49,476 nucleotides of DNA. Origin: Flavobacteriales bacterium (GTDB lineage: Bacteria; Bacteroidota; Bacteroidia; Flavobacteriales_F; PHOS-HE28). The stretch is from contig JAEUSY010000011.1 in NCBI GenBank assembly GCA_016788295.1, positions 1-49,476 of the forward strand. The letters run 5' to 3'. Each line of letters starts with the position of its first letter. The stretch's first letter is position 1. Position numbers and translations under genes: made by a program. The notes under the pieces were generated by a model that made no database searches, was not told where the DNA came from, and saw nothing but the letters and a program-made list of their open reading frames with translations. This document shows, piece after piece, positions 1-9,999 of this stretch.

Positions 1-3000
1 GGTAATGCACCACACACCGTTCTTGAAGGCACGCACCTGCACTTGGTAGGTACCATTGGGCAGGGCAGGGCTCCAGTTCAGTTGCAGAACGGGCGTTGTG
101 GTCGTACGGATCACCGGTGCGGCCAGTTCAGCATTGTTCCAGCGGAACTGGTACTGCGTGGCGCCGTCCACGGCCTTGGCCACCACCTTGCTCAGCGAGC
201 TGCCACCCCAGGTGCGAGTAACACCGCAACTGTACTGGGCGTTGCCCGGGATGTCCATCAGCTTGGTGAGGGGGCAAGCTGCACGCACTGGATCGATCAT
301 GAAGCGGCATACTGGACCCCAGTTGCTGTTAACGCCGGCCACGCGGCTGCGCACCTTCACGTTCATCAGCACGTTGGCGGGGATCTGGTTAGGGCTCCAG
401 TTGTTGATGCGGGCATGGCAGGCACGCGTTGCACCCGTACCGAATCCATCGCTGGTGGCGTGGCTCCGGAACTTGGCGTAGCCGTAGGTGCCGTTCGGGT
501 CGAACCACCAGAACTGGTAACCGCTCGTGGTGTTCGTCACACCGAACTGGGCGCTCACAGCAGGGTTCTCGGCAGCCACAATGAACTGGTTGTTCACCCA
601 GTCCAGCTTGTCGCAGCTGGTGAAGATCAACTTGTCGGTGCCCAAGGGCAGGCAGAATCCGCCGTTGTTGATCACCGCGCTCACACTTGTGAAGTTGCCG
701 CCGTTTCCGCGGTTATCAATGATGCGGTGGGCACCCACCAGAGTCCGCAGGATGTAACCGCCGCCCACGATACCATCGCCACCGGCATCGAACACACGCA
801 GGTAATAGCAGCCGTCAGGCAGGCAAGTGTTATCCGTCAACGTGGCGTTGTTCGGATAGGTACCGCCGCCGCTCTGCACCAGAACGTTGGTGCCCGTGGT
901 GCGGATCTCCCAGGTGGTCTGGGTGCCGTTGGCATCGGTGTTCACCTCCAGCACCAGGTCAGTGGTGCAGGTCTGGCCCACGCAAGTGCAGGTGCCGTCC
1001 AGCACGTCCAGCACGGTGTTCGGGTTGCCGTCGTTGCAGGCTGTGCCGGGGATGGACACCACCACGACCACATCGTCAGATGCACTGCCGCAGGCGTTCG
1101 TCACGGTCACTGAATAGGGACCCGAAGCGGCGCCGTTCACGGTCACACTTGCAGAAGCATTATCCGGCACAAAGCTGCCAGTGCCGCTCCATTCATAGGC
1201 CAGAGCGGGGCTACCCGTGGCATTCACCGTAAGGCTAAGGCCATCGGCTCCGCAGAAAGGGCTGTTCGTAACGATCGATGTGATCACCGGCGCATCGCAG
1301 GTGGTCGCGCTGATGGTGTTGGAATTGCCGCTCACGCAGGAACCCACCACAGCACGAACGCGGTAGTAGTAGGTCTGGTCCACGGTAAGCCCGGTGACCG
1401 CCAAGCTTGTACCAGCTACGGGAACGGCCTCGTATCCGGGCACGAACGAGGGTACGATGCTCGGTACCACGCTGGTGTGAGTACCCAGGTTGGCCACGTT
1501 GTCCAAAGGGAACATGGTCCATTGCGTTCCCAGTGTGGGGAAGCCTGCACCGTTTACTGTATTACCACCGGTAACAGAGCTGTTACGCACCAAGGTGCGG
1601 TCCAAGGTGGTGGTCCCGCTCACGATCCATGCTGTACCAGGATCCACACCGATCTCACCAAAGATGTCCACGTTGGCACTAGCCGATATCTTCCAAAGAC
1701 CAATGGCATCATCACCGTTCCAGTTCACGGCGGAGAGCACTTGGTAGCCCGAGGTACCGGCAATGTTGGCCGCATTGTTCCGGTAGACCACTGTGGCCCC
1801 AGAGGCCAGTGTACCACTAAGTGTGTTGGTCGCGCTGGCAGTTGGGGAACCGTTTGAATACAGGCGCAATTGGTAATCGCTCAGATCGATGGCAGCTCCG
1901 GTCGGGTTGTAGATCTCAATGTACTTGTTGCTGGACGAACCTTCGATGTATTCCGAGAAGAAGAGGTCCTGGCCGAAGTTCTCGACAGCGAAACTGGGCA
2001 GGGTGCTCACATCCACCACATATCCGGTGGCTCCAGGTACCGGGTTCCAGTTGGCCGTGAAGCCCGTGCCCGAAATGGCAGTGGCAGACGTGGCTACCGG
2101 GCCTGCCAATGGTGCCACCGTGAAGCTCGCCTGGGCTCCGTAGGCCGTACCGCTCAGACTGGTAGCGAACGCACGCACATAATAGGTACCACATGGATCG
2201 AGCCCGGTGATGACAGACTCCCAGGTGCCTCCCCCAAGGTCATTGCCGCTAACTACGGTACCGGTGGCCGGGTCAAAACCATTCACGGAGCTATACACCA
2301 CGCCGAATGCGGTGACAGGATTGCAGCCATTGTCCCCATAGGAACCACCAACGGTGGCACCCTCGGAAGTGATCGCTGATATCGTTCCCGTGGTCACCGT
2401 TGGCAGGGTGTTGATGCCGGCTCCTATAACAGCAGCACCTGAAGCACTGGCGCCGCCGCCCGTCACTGGGATGATGCCATCATAAGATTGCACCACGGTG
2501 GGCACGAAGCGTACATCGATCGATTCGTTCAGCGTACCTCCGTGCACGAAGGTGAGTGATGGCGCATAGTCGACCAGGTTGATATCGAAGAACTCGAAAC
2601 CCGCGAGCGGACCCACCACTACATCCTCACCCAGCACGAGGTCAACACCTTCCACCGTGAAGGTGCCCGAAGGCGGGAGCGTGGTATTGATGCATACGTT
2701 GCCAAAGGACGGACTTACCGCAGAGACGACCAAGGTGGGAGAACCAGAACCCACGAAGGTGTAAGCGGTGCCAGTTATGCTGAACGCGGTCACGATACCA
2801 TCGCCCAACGTTACGCCGGCATCATCCAAGGAAATGCTCAGGCTTGGAGTGACCACCGTGACCGCACCGGTCACATCGGCCACCAGGAAGTAGTTCGCGA
2901 CGGTGGCGGTGAGGGATTCAGTCAACCCGGTCACCGCGATACTCCCTGCATTCTGCACAAAGGAACCACCGACCACGGTATTGTCGCCCGCTGTGGCGTA

Positions 3001-3873
3001 GTCGTTGTCCGTGGAACGCACCAGACGGAGGTTGGTGAGCACACCGTTGCTGTTGATGGATGTATTGAAGGAAAGCCCTTGCAGGGTCTGGCTGCCATCG
3101 GAACTCGCCGCAAAGCCGAGCAACGCGTGGTCCGTGGTGCTGGCCGTAAGCGGAGAAGCCGCGATGCCATTGGTCAGTTGGGTGAAAGTGGCGACCTCGG
3201 GCGGAGGAGCGGTCAATGAGCCGGTAATGGTCAAGTTGCCCTGCAGACCGGCAGTTCCAGCTGTGGATTCCGAGTTGAACGCATAGATCCGGAACGTATA
3301 AGTACCTGGTCCCAGATCTTGATAGGTCGCGCCGCTCAGGTCAAGGACGTTACCTGTCCAAGATGAGTTCGCATCGGGGTTTGTAAGCACACCGCCAGCC
3401 TGGGTCAATCCAGCATTTACCGTCGTATAGGTGGAAATGATGGTCGCATAACCATCCACACTGGAACGCCATTGCCATTGACGCGTGCCCGTGCCACTTC
3501 GTCCAACCCCAAAGGTGACATTGGTCAGATCGAGCGTGTAGCCCGCCGCGACCGTCACATCGAATGCGATGTATTTCGCAAGGTCCACGGAACCCGTGAA
3601 AACGTCGTTACCGTTAGTTGCCCCAGTTGGCCAGACCGTTGCACGGAAATTTCCCGAACTTCCAGAAGATGTGACCCCCACCTTCACAAGGGGACCAAAG
3701 GTCACACCGGCAGGTGCTGTGCCGTTGAACGCGAAAGAGGCAACATCATTCGCACCTCCGGAAAGGTCATAGGTAGCCGTAATGGATTGTGCGGCGCTGG
3801 TCAAGGCGATGCTCGACAAGAGCGCGAGGCCGGCCATTCGCAAGGCGGCCAAAGGGGTCAATGTTCGTCTCAT
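1..3873 (-). CDS. large secreted multidomain surface protein (3' end outside window)
   Basis: The minus-strand frame is open from an ATG at 3873 to base 1, giving at least 1291 residues. The N-terminus (MRRTLTPLAALRMAGLALLS...TSAAQ) reads as a signal peptide. Domains seen in order: a beta-rich exported region; a region near residues 385-460 resembling ASPM/SPD-2/Hydin-type 'choice-of-anchor' repeats (SPSFGNVCINTTLPPSG); a fibronectin III-like segment near 585-630; a lamin-tail-like domain near 630-760 (FFSEYIEGSSSNKYIEIYN); another FN3-like segment near 815-855; an Ig/PKD-like segment near 860-940; then a cysteine-containing CNDGNPNTV...DGTCTC motif common in Bacteroidota surface proteins. 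No catalytic domain was recognised. The C-terminus, where a T9SS sorting domain would be expected, lies outside the window. It is upstream of, and co-directional with, nothing else visible; the 3922-6339 gene precedes it on the same strand. Confident as a secreted surface protein, not in any specific role. Confidence 0.85.
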   Translation of the reverse strand, partial: MRRTLTPLAALRMAGLALLSSIALTSAAQSITATYDLSGGANDVASFAFNGTAPAGVTFGPLVKVGVTSSGSSGNFRATVWPTGATNGNDVFTGSVDLAKYIAFDVTVAAGYTLDLTNVTFGVGRSGTGTRQWQWRSSVDGYATIISTYTTVNAGLTQAGGVLTNPDANSSWTGNVLDLSGATYQDLGPGTYTFRIYAFNSESTAGTAGLQGNLTITGSLTAPPPEVATFTQLTNGIAASPLTASTTDHALLGFAASSDGSQTLQGLSFNTSINSNGVLTNLRLVRSTDNDYATAGDNTVVGGSFVQNAGSIAVTGLTESLTATVANYFLVADVTGAVTVVTPSLSISLDDAGVTLGDGIVTAFSITGTAYTFVGSGSPTLVVSAVSPSFGNVCINTTLPPSGTFTVEGVDLVLGEDVVVGPLAGFEFFDINLVDYAPSLTFVHGGTLNESIDVRFVPTVVQSYDGIIPVTGGGASASGAAVIGAGINTLPTVTTGTISAITSEGATVGGSYGDNGCNPVTAFGVVYSSVNGFDPATGTVVSGNDLGGGTWESVITGLDPCGTYYVRAFATSLSGTAYGAQASFTVAPLAGPVATSATAISGTGFTANWNPVPGATGYVVDVSTLPSFAVENFGQDLFFSEYIEGSSSNKYIEIYNPTGAAIDLSDYQLRLYSNGSPTASATNTLSGTLASGATVVYRNNAANIAGTSGYQVLSAVNWNGDDAIGLWKISASANVDIFGEIGVDPGTAWIVSGTTTLDRTLVRNSSVTGGNTVNGAGFPTLGTQWTMFPLDNVANLGTHTSVVPSIVPSFVPGYEAVPVAGTSLAVTGLTVDQTYYYRVRAVVGSCVSGNSNTISATTCDAPVITSIVTNSPFCGADGLSLTVNATGSPALAYEWSGTGSFVPDNASASVTVNGAASGPYSVTVTNACGSASDDVVVVVSIPGTACNDGNPNTVLDVLDGTCTCVGQTCTTDLVLEVNTDANGTQTTWEIRTTGTNVLVQSGGGTYPNNATLTDNTCLPDGCYYLRVFDAGGDGIVGGGYILRTLVGAHRIIDNRGNGGNFTSVSAVINNGGFCLPLGTDKLIFTSCDKLDWVNNQFIVAAENPAVSAQFGVTNTTSGYQFWWFDPNGTYGYAKFRSHATSDGFGTGATRACHARINNWSPNQIPANVLMNVKVRSRVAGVNSNWGPVCRFMIDPVRAACPLTKLMDIPGNAQYSCGVTRTWGGSSLSKVVAKAVDGATQYQFRWNNAELAAPVIRTTTTPVLQLNWSPALPNGTYQVQVRAFKNGVWCIT

Positions 3874-3921
3874 GGTTCGGGGGAATTGGTAACGCCAAGG
3901 TGGTCGGGCCTGAGCGTGTGT

Positions 3922-6339
3922 TCAATGGAAGAATCGAATGGTGTTGAAGTTCAGGTCATCCTCGAGGCGGAGAAGAAGAATGCCGCGGATCTCCGAGGGA
4001 ATGGATATTGACGTGCGTCCCTCGTCCAATGATCCAGTACGAATAAGCCGGCCTGAGGCGTCAAGCACGTTGAACGATGCGCCCGCTGGCAGATCGTGCC
4101 ATACTTCCAACTCCCCTTCCCGCACGATGACACGCACACCTGGCATGCCGGTCATCTCGACGGCCACCACAGCGGAGTGGACCCAGCTGCCATCAAGGTC
4201 CGTTTGGCGCAGGCGGTAGTACGAAACACCCGGCAAGGGAGCCTTGTCCGTGAACGAGTAGGCCCGAAGGTCCCAGCTATCCCCGAGGCTGCGGACCAAG
4301 CCCACGGCCTCGAACGTTAGTCCATCGGCGCTGCGTTCCACGGTGAAGTGGTCGTTGTTCCATTCCGAGGCCGTGATCCACTTGCAGAGCACCTCCTGCC
4401 GTTGCGCTTCGGCAGTGAAGGACACCAGTTCAACCGGCAAGGGGTTCTCGGTGGAGATCGAGGCCAGGGTCCAGTAACCGAAATCGGTCTCTACGACAGT
4501 GGTGGGCACGTAGCCGCCCCAGGCCTGCACCGTAACCCCATTATTGCCTCGATCGCGCCAGATATCGGGTGCGGGAACCTCATCCAGCTTGGCCACCCGG
4601 AGGTCCGCAGGCAGGGTCACTCCACAACTGTAGGTGGTATGGTAGCTCAGCACCACGCGCGCATTGGCCGTACCGGCACTGCGGTTGATGGTCCAGTACT
4701 CACAATCACTGATGTGGTCCAGTGTGGGCTCCATCACGCTGCTGAGCGTGTAGGCACTTACCGGGAAGTACTCCGCAATGAAGGCATCAGTGGCCACACC
4801 AGCAATGTTCTGAAGTTGCACGGGACGCCAACGGAACGACTTGCCTATGGGGAAAATAAAGTTGGCCGTGCCGAACTTCTGGATGGGGCCGTTCACGTGA
4901 CTGTTGTCCGTAGCCCCTGTGGTGAGCGTGACCGTACTTTCCAATGAGAGCAGACCATTGGGCAGCGAGGAAAGGATGCGCCCCCCGATGGTTCCACCTC
5001 CGAGCGGTGAAGCTCCGGTGAACTGCAGTGCGGTAGCTGTGCGCAGGGAGATCGGCGCGTTCAAGGTGAGGTCCCCTGCGGTCTTGGACATGCGGATGGC
5101 GCCAAAGCGCTCCTGAAAACCGGCGGTATTGATGGACTGTGGAGCACCTCCCCAGAAAACAACCAGCGAGAACTGCTCATCGAAAGCGGCCTCACTATCG
5201 TTGTTCGTGTAATTGCCCTGCAATTGAAGTGAACCACCCGTTGTGATGCCTTGCAGGTCAAGATAACCGCCTGGCTGAACGGTTACAGGCCCGTTCACCC
5301 TTAGAATGCTCAGGGCTCTCTCCCCGCGAACGAACGCGTTCAAGGCCCCTGTTGCGGTCCCGGTCATGGTGAGTGAGGTGGCTTGCAGCGTCCCGTTCTG
5401 GGCGAGTGCAAGGTCTCCGACCGTTATACCAACGGAAGCCATGCCGACCGCGGTCTTGGTGACAGTGACGGGACCTTGCACATCCAGACTTTGGCCGTTC
5501 CGCACTGCAAGATTCCTTGCGACGCCACTATTGGAGCTTACGGACAACGAAGCGCATGTGGCCGCCGCCGTGAATACTTCGCAGTTGTTCAGCGCACTTT
5601 GGTCGATGGTGACGTTCGAGGTGGCGTTCGGCACCACTCCGAAGTTCCAGTTGCGGCAGTCATGCCAATTGGTATCGAAAGCGCCGGTCCAAATGAAGGG
5701 ATACGGAGCTGGCGATGTGGTGGTAATGGTTACATCATCAATGAAGAAGCCCTCGTCATTGCGGTCGTAATTGCCCGCGGTGGCCGCGGCCATGTTGGCA
5801 TTGAAGGTGGCACAATCGCCGCCCACGACGGAAAGCACCCTGAAGGCCAAAGTGTTGGTCCCCCCTGGCACATTGTACACCAAGGGGTTGGGCATTTGGT
5901 AGTCGGTGCAACTGGTACCCGTAGCACCGCCCGGCGTATTCGCCCATGTGTAATTGTGGTCCGCTGTTCCGCCGACCTGCCCAATGGTCACCCAAGCACC
6001 GCCATTGAGCGAGACCTGCGCCACGGCACCTTCGCGTACGTCCATTCCGGGACCCGACCCGGGGCGCACCGAATGCCAGAACCGCAATTGCACCCCGGCA
6101 AGGCCGGCAACGCTTACCGTGTTGAAGGTGATGGTGTTGGACTGTGCATTACGACCCACCCTGTTGGAATTGGCACCGGTACGGGCGATCTCCGGATTCA
6201 CCACACCACCCGTATACCCCCAGCTGCCACAAGGGGCGGGCGACTCGAAGCCTTGGAACAGGATGGTGGTCTGAGCCTGCGCGAATGTTACGATCCACAA
6301 GAGCGCAACCACAACCGTATTGATCCGTGCCAAGGCCAT
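3922..6339 (-). CDS. T9SS-secreted surface protein with C-terminal sorting domain
   Basis: An 805-aa protein starting at the ATG at 6339; an in-frame TTG three codons upstream is less likely. The N-terminus MALARINTVVVALLWIVTF followed by AQAQ is a signal peptide. Residues about 20-210 resemble a jelly-roll or adhesion-like domain ending in GFFIDDVTI. Next comes the WTGAFDTNWHDCRNWNFG motif, which in Bacteroidota surface proteins opens a beta-helix-like region (many short T/G/N-rich strands, about 215-480). Residues about 631-730 form the FN3-like module that begins LPVELVSFTAEA and contains ITASEWNNDHFTVERSADG and YYRLRQTDLDGS. The last ~70 residues match a type A T9SS C-terminal domain (FNVLDASGRLIRTGSLDEG). 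It is likely exported, translocated by T9SS and fixed on or released from the cell surface. No enzymatic motif was seen, so an adhesin or matrix role is inference. It lies 48 bases upstream of the larger surface protein on the same strand. Confidence 0.88.
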   Translation of the reverse strand: MALARINTVVVALLWIVTFAQAQTTILFQGFESPAPCGSWGYTGGVVNPEIARTGANSNRVGRNAQSNTITFNTVSVAGLAGVQLRFWHSVRPGSGPGMDVREGAVAQVSLNGGAWVTIGQVGGTADHNYTWANTPGGATGTSCTDYQMPNPLVYNVPGGTNTLAFRVLSVVGGDCATFNANMAAATAGNYDRNDEGFFIDDVTITTTSPAPYPFIWTGAFDTNWHDCRNWNFGVVPNATSNVTIDQSALNNCEVFTAAATCASLSVSSNSGVARNLAVRNGQSLDVQGPVTVTKTAVGMASVGITVGDLALAQNGTLQATSLTMTGTATGALNAFVRGERALSILRVNGPVTVQPGGYLDLQGITTGGSLQLQGNYTNNDSEAAFDEQFSLVVFWGGAPQSINTAGFQERFGAIRMSKTAGDLTLNAPISLRTATALQFTGASPLGGGTIGGRILSSLPNGLLSLESTVTLTTGATDNSHVNGPIQKFGTANFIFPIGKSFRWRPVQLQNIAGVATDAFIAEYFPVSAYTLSSVMEPTLDHISDCEYWTINRSAGTANARVVLSYHTTYSCGVTLPADLRVAKLDEVPAPDIWRDRGNNGVTVQAWGGYVPTTVVETDFGYWTLASISTENPLPVELVSFTAEAQRQEVLCKWITASEWNNDHFTVERSADGLTFEAVGLVRSLGDSWDLRAYSFTDKAPLPGVSYYRLRQTDLDGSWVHSAVVAVEMTGMPGVRVIVREGELEVWHDLPAGASFNVLDASGRLIRTGSLDEGRTSISIPSEIRGILLLRLEDDLNFNTIRFFH

Positions 6340-6681
6340 TGTTTTCAACGGGGCAAAGTTCGTCGATCAGGCCCAAAGTCGTGTTAACTGATCATCAAAA
6401 TTTAAACACCTTCCACCCCTCTATTTCCCTCACAATGAGGCGATCAGCTACTGGGCCTGGTTGATCGAACGTACATCGCGCCCTAACAAAGCCCACTGTT
6501 CGGGGTCTGCTGGTGATGGAAATTGGCATCAGCACGTCGTATCCCAAGCCGAAAAGGCCAGCTATTCGCTTCAAGGAACGGTATAACTTCAACGATCCTC
6601 CGATCCAACCGACCGTATGCTGCTACATTCAAGGGACAAGTAAGGCAGGCGGTTACTTTCACTCGACCTAACCCCACGGCC
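6340..6681. promoter_or_regulatory. divergent intergenic region between two secreted-protein genes
   Basis: This 342-base stretch separates the minus-strand T9SS protein from the plus-strand M43-like gene and must hold promoters for both. On the minus strand a GAACTTTG sequence lies about a dozen bases before the ATG at 6339, close to the Bacteroidota -7 consensus. An imperfect inverted repeat, GATCAG at 6365-6370 and CTGATC at 6388-6393, flanks another ACTTTG. The stretch at 6396-6440 is more AT-rich than its neighbours. An in-frame extension of the M43-like ORF back to 6523 has no signal-peptide character, so it is treated as non-coding. Confidence 0.4.
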
Positions 6682-7803
6682 ATGACCATAAGTACCCGTT
6701 GCATCAATAGCTTGTTGATCGGAGGCTTTATCGTGCTGTCGTACGACGGCAGGGCCCAGATAGGCAGTTCGTTATACACCATACCCGTGATCGTCCATGT
6801 TCTGCACCAGAACGGTATGGAGAACATCAGCGATGCACAGATCTACAATGCGTTGGAACTGGCGAACAATGTCTTTGACCTGACCCCCATGCCGGTCGTG
6901 GAACCTCCTTTCGATGTGCTCGTTGCGGACATGGAGGTGCGTTTATGCCTTGCCTCTATCGACCCATCCGGAGCCCCCACCACGGGCATTGAGCGTATCG
7001 AGACCCCACTGACCGAACAGGGTGGTGAGCCGGAGAGCTATGTGAACGGCTGGCCACCCGATCGATATCTGAATATCTGGGTGGTATCCACCATCACGAC
7101 TGGCCAAGCTGCGATCGGTACCGCACCTGCCACTGCCGTTGCACAGCCGTTGCAGGATGGCATCATGATCCTGCACAATTACATGGGCACCATCGGCACC
7201 GGCTCATTATCCACATCCAGGGCCCTACCTTACGCACTGGCACGGTACCTGGACCTGAAGCGCCTGTATGAGGTCCCTGTGGCAGGCGGACCGTGTGGCG
7301 ATGACGAGGTGTCCGACACACCCAAGTGCAGGAGCTACAACACCTGTGACCTCACAGAAAACGCCTGTGATACCGTACGGTTCATGGAAGAGAACATCAT
7401 GTCCACCTCCTACTGTTCCCGGATGTTCACGATTGGCCAACGCGATCGTGTACACGCCTGTTTGAACAGTTCGGTCGCAGGACGATCGAACCTCTCATCC
7501 CCTGAGAACTTGGCGAGCACAGGATGCGGGCCTGCTTTGGCGGTGGAAGAACAGACCACGAGCAGCATGTTCGATGTATATCCATCACCTTTTGTGGACC
7601 ACTTGACCTTCAATTTCGGGTCTGTGGTGCCTGAACGCATTGTGCTTTGCGACGCCTACGGCAGGGTACTACGCACTCTTTCCGCACAAGGGTCAAGCGT
7701 ACAGACCAGCTTGAGCGACCTAAGCGACCTGGCCCCGGGCACTTACCTGGTGCTATCGAACGGTGCTGGCCAGGTAGTGGCCCGCAAGGTGCTCAAGCTC
7801 TGA
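6682..7803 (+). CDS. M43-like metalloprotease homologue lacking zinc ligands, T9SS-secreted
   Basis: A 373-aa protein. The ATG at 6682 is chosen because it gives a signal peptide (MTISTRCINSLLIGGFIVLS, then ...GRAQ); the ORF is open further upstream. The mature start, YTIPVIVHVLHQNGMENISD, is the typical opening of M43 (cytophagalysin/pappalysin) peptidases. GGPCGDDEVSDTP and MFTIGQRDRV are also M43 landmarks, following the zinc helix and the Met-turn. In this family the zinc helix reads HExGHxLxLxH. Here the aligned segment at residues 184-194 is YALARYLDLKR, so all three His ligands and the catalytic Glu are substituted (Y184, A185, R188, R194). The reading frame is intact. The C-terminus from about residue 296 (FDVYPSPFVDHLTFNF...) is a T9SS sorting domain. 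It is probably a secreted pseudo-protease, perhaps a binding protein; function unknown. Confidence 0.85.
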   Translation: MTISTRCINSLLIGGFIVLSYDGRAQIGSSLYTIPVIVHVLHQNGMENISDAQIYNALELANNVFDLTPMPVVEPPFDVLVADMEVRLCLASIDPSGAPTTGIERIETPLTEQGGEPESYVNGWPPDRYLNIWVVSTITTGQAAIGTAPATAVAQPLQDGIMILHNYMGTIGTGSLSTSRALPYALARYLDLKRLYEVPVAGGPCGDDEVSDTPKCRSYNTCDLTENACDTVRFMEENIMSTSYCSRMFTIGQRDRVHACLNSSVAGRSNLSSPENLASTGCGPALAVEEQTTSSMFDVYPSPFVDHLTFNFGSVVPERIVLCDAYGRVLRTLSAQGSSVQTSLSDLSDLAPGTYLVLSNGAGQVVARKVLKL

Positions 7804-7809
7804 CCGAGC

Positions 7810-9999
7810 CTATTCCTCCACCGGCGGCAATCCCGTTCCGAAGAAGCTGGCCGGCTGTGCCTTTGCCAGTACCGTGGCCTCCTTCAAGGTCAGCACCACG
7901 ATGCCCATGGGGCCACCGGCCTGCTCCACCGTGTGGGGCAATAACACACCACCCACTTGGCGATGATCCTTGTAGTCGGTGGTAATGGTCATGGGTCGGC
8001 CTTGCGCGTACTTCCGTTCGATGCGGCGGATGCGGAGACCGGTATCCACGTGGAAATAGTCCTCCACGCTCTGCATGTTCATGGTGGTCATCACCACTTT
8101 GTAAGCATCGCGATCGGCGATCTTGATGCGACCTCCGAGGATCATCTGGTCCATGAACTTCTTCAGGTCGAGCTCGGGTACGAGCATCCCGTTGAAGTGC
8201 AGGTCCTCCAGTTCGGCATCCATCACCTCGTATTCGCCGCCCTGTCCCCGACGCACTCCCCGTGAACCATCGAAGACCTCCTCGGCCAAGAGCTGGTCGC
8301 CCATGCGGGTCTCGCTGCGATAAAGTCCGCCCCTTCCGTACCACTGGGTAATGGTGATGTCCATGCCGCCCAACGTGGTGGTGTAAACCAACTTCACATC
8401 GTTGAGCTTTGTGGCAGCCGCGCGACCACCGATGGCCTCGATGTAGGCATCGATCACCTGCTCAGGAGTGCGGTCCTGAACGGGTATCAGGGTTTCATTC
8501 CATGGCTCGCCGTTCTCGTCCAGTTCGAATACCGGTGCCACCACATCGCGGCTCAAGGGCACCAGTTTGTTGTAGACCTCCTGCTTGTCGCCCACCACGA
8601 AGAGCACGGCGTTGTCCGGATGCAGGAAGGCCTCCGCAGCGGCCTTCACATCGTCCTTCGTAACGGCATCCAACCGCTGCAGGTAGGTGGCGTAGTGGTC
8701 CTCGGCCAGGCCGTTCAGGTAGGTGTTCAACGCGAATCGGGCCACGGTGCGGGGATCCTCGAGGCTGCGGGCGAAGCTGCCGGCCATGTACTTCTTGGCC
8801 AGATCGAGCTCCTCGGTGGTGACACCCTCGTTACGCATGCGCTCGAGTTCCTTCACGATCTCGGTGAGGGCGCTATCGGTCACATTGTTGCGAACGCTCA
8901 CACTGGCCGAAAAACTGCCGTTGAAGCGATCGGCATCAAGGCTGGAGTAGGCGCCGTAGGTCCAGGCCTTGTCCTCGCGCAGGTTCTGCATCAAGCGTGC
9001 ATTGAACACACCACCACCGAGAATGGTGTTCATCACCTGAGCGGCCAGTGCCCGGTTATCCTTGGGCTGCAGGTTCAGCGGAAAGGTCACGCGGATCACG
9101 GACTGGGCCGAGCCCGGACGGTCCACCAACTGCACACGGCGCAAGCCGGTGGCGGTCACGGGTTGCCCCAAGTAATGGACGGTGCCCAGGCCTTCCACGA
9201 TCTCGTTCCCGTTCTCATCGATGGTCATGGGCGGCATGGCGGGCTTCCAGGCACCAAAGGCCTCCTTGGCCAACTTCTTCGCCTCCTTCATGGTGATGTC
9301 CCCCACGAACACGAGGTAGCCTTTTTCGGGCCGGAAGAAGCGCTGGTAATAGCCGTTGATGTGCTTGATCGCGATGTTGTTCAACGACTTCTCCGTCATC
9401 ACCTCGCCGTACGGATGGTTCCTTCCGAAGGTAGCGGCGCGGCCCACGGCCTCGGCAATGGCATCGGGGTCGTCCTTGCGCTGCTGAATGCCCGAACGGT
9501 AGCGGGTGATCGCCTTGGTGAACTCGCGCTCCGGAAAGCTCGGTGCGGTCACCACGTCCTTCAGCACGGTCATGAGCGCCGGTAGGTTCTTCTTAAGGCC
9601 GGCGGTGTAGGCCCCATCGCTGCTGGTGACCAGGAAGCCCCCGAGCTTCTCCACCGATTCATCGATATCGGCCTTGCTGCGCGTGGCCGTACCGGTGGCC
9701 AGGAGGTCGCCCACCAGGTCCACGTAACCGGTCTTGTCGCCCTGCGCCACGGGAGGTATGTCGAAGCGCACCTGCACACTGGCCAGCGGCAGTTTGTGGT
9801 TCTCCACCACGATGACGCGCATGCCGTTGGGCAGGGTGAAACTGGAGTGACTGCCGAGCTGCACGGTGGGTGCTGGTCCGGGAACGGGCGGTCTGCTGCG
9901 ATCGATCTGGGCGTTCATCGGGGCCGAGGAAAGCAGGCTACCGGCCAGGCACAGGCCGGCGAGGCCCATGCGCGTGAAAGGGTTGGCACTGCGGATCAT
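7810..9999 (-). CDS. M16 family peptidase-like subunit (no HxxEH) with extra C-terminal domain
   Basis: A 729-aa protein with an N-terminal signal peptide (MIRSANPFTRMGLAGLCLAG...MNAQ). Two M16 (insulinase-like) halves span about residues 45-240 and 245-490. The first half lacks the HxxEH zinc motif: the region after VQVRFDIPPVAQGDKTGYVD has no such signature. The second half keeps LGGGVFNARLMQNLREDKAW followed by TYGAYS, including the Arg and Tyr that in two-subunit M16B enzymes come from the non-catalytic partner. Residues about 510-720 (EQVIDAYIEAIGGRAAATKL onwards) form a third domain resembling outer-membrane lipoprotein-sorting (LolA/LppX-like) folds. Its ATG overlaps the stop codon of the upstream M16 gene (ATGA, 9996-9999), implying translational coupling and a stoichiometric complex. 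A periplasmic location is likely. Confidence 0.9.
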   Translation of the reverse strand: MIRSANPFTRMGLAGLCLAGSLLSSAPMNAQIDRSRPPVPGPAPTVQLGSHSSFTLPNGMRVIVVENHKLPLASVQVRFDIPPVAQGDKTGYVDLVGDLLATGTATRSKADIDESVEKLGGFLVTSSDGAYTAGLKKNLPALMTVLKDVVTAPSFPEREFTKAITRYRSGIQQRKDDPDAIAEAVGRAATFGRNHPYGEVMTEKSLNNIAIKHINGYYQRFFRPEKGYLVFVGDITMKEAKKLAKEAFGAWKPAMPPMTIDENGNEIVEGLGTVHYLGQPVTATGLRRVQLVDRPGSAQSVIRVTFPLNLQPKDNRALAAQVMNTILGGGVFNARLMQNLREDKAWTYGAYSSLDADRFNGSFSASVSVRNNVTDSALTEIVKELERMRNEGVTTEELDLAKKYMAGSFARSLEDPRTVARFALNTYLNGLAEDHYATYLQRLDAVTKDDVKAAAEAFLHPDNAVLFVVGDKQEVYNKLVPLSRDVVAPVFELDENGEPWNETLIPVQDRTPEQVIDAYIEAIGGRAAATKLNDVKLVYTTTLGGMDITITQWYGRGGLYRSETRMGDQLLAEEVFDGSRGVRRGQGGEYEVMDAELEDLHFNGMLVPELDLKKFMDQMILGGRIKIADRDAYKVVMTTMNMQSVEDYFHVDTGLRIRRIERKYAQGRPMTITTDYKDHRQVGGVLLPHTVEQAGGPMGIVVLTLKEATVLAKAQPASFFGTGLPPVEE

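Noticed and set aside
43..1113. 356-aa plus-strand ORF at the left edge
   Set aside because: It is opposite the large secreted protein, whose frame is continuous and has recognisable domains. The translation of this ORF is low-complexity (V/A/H/G).
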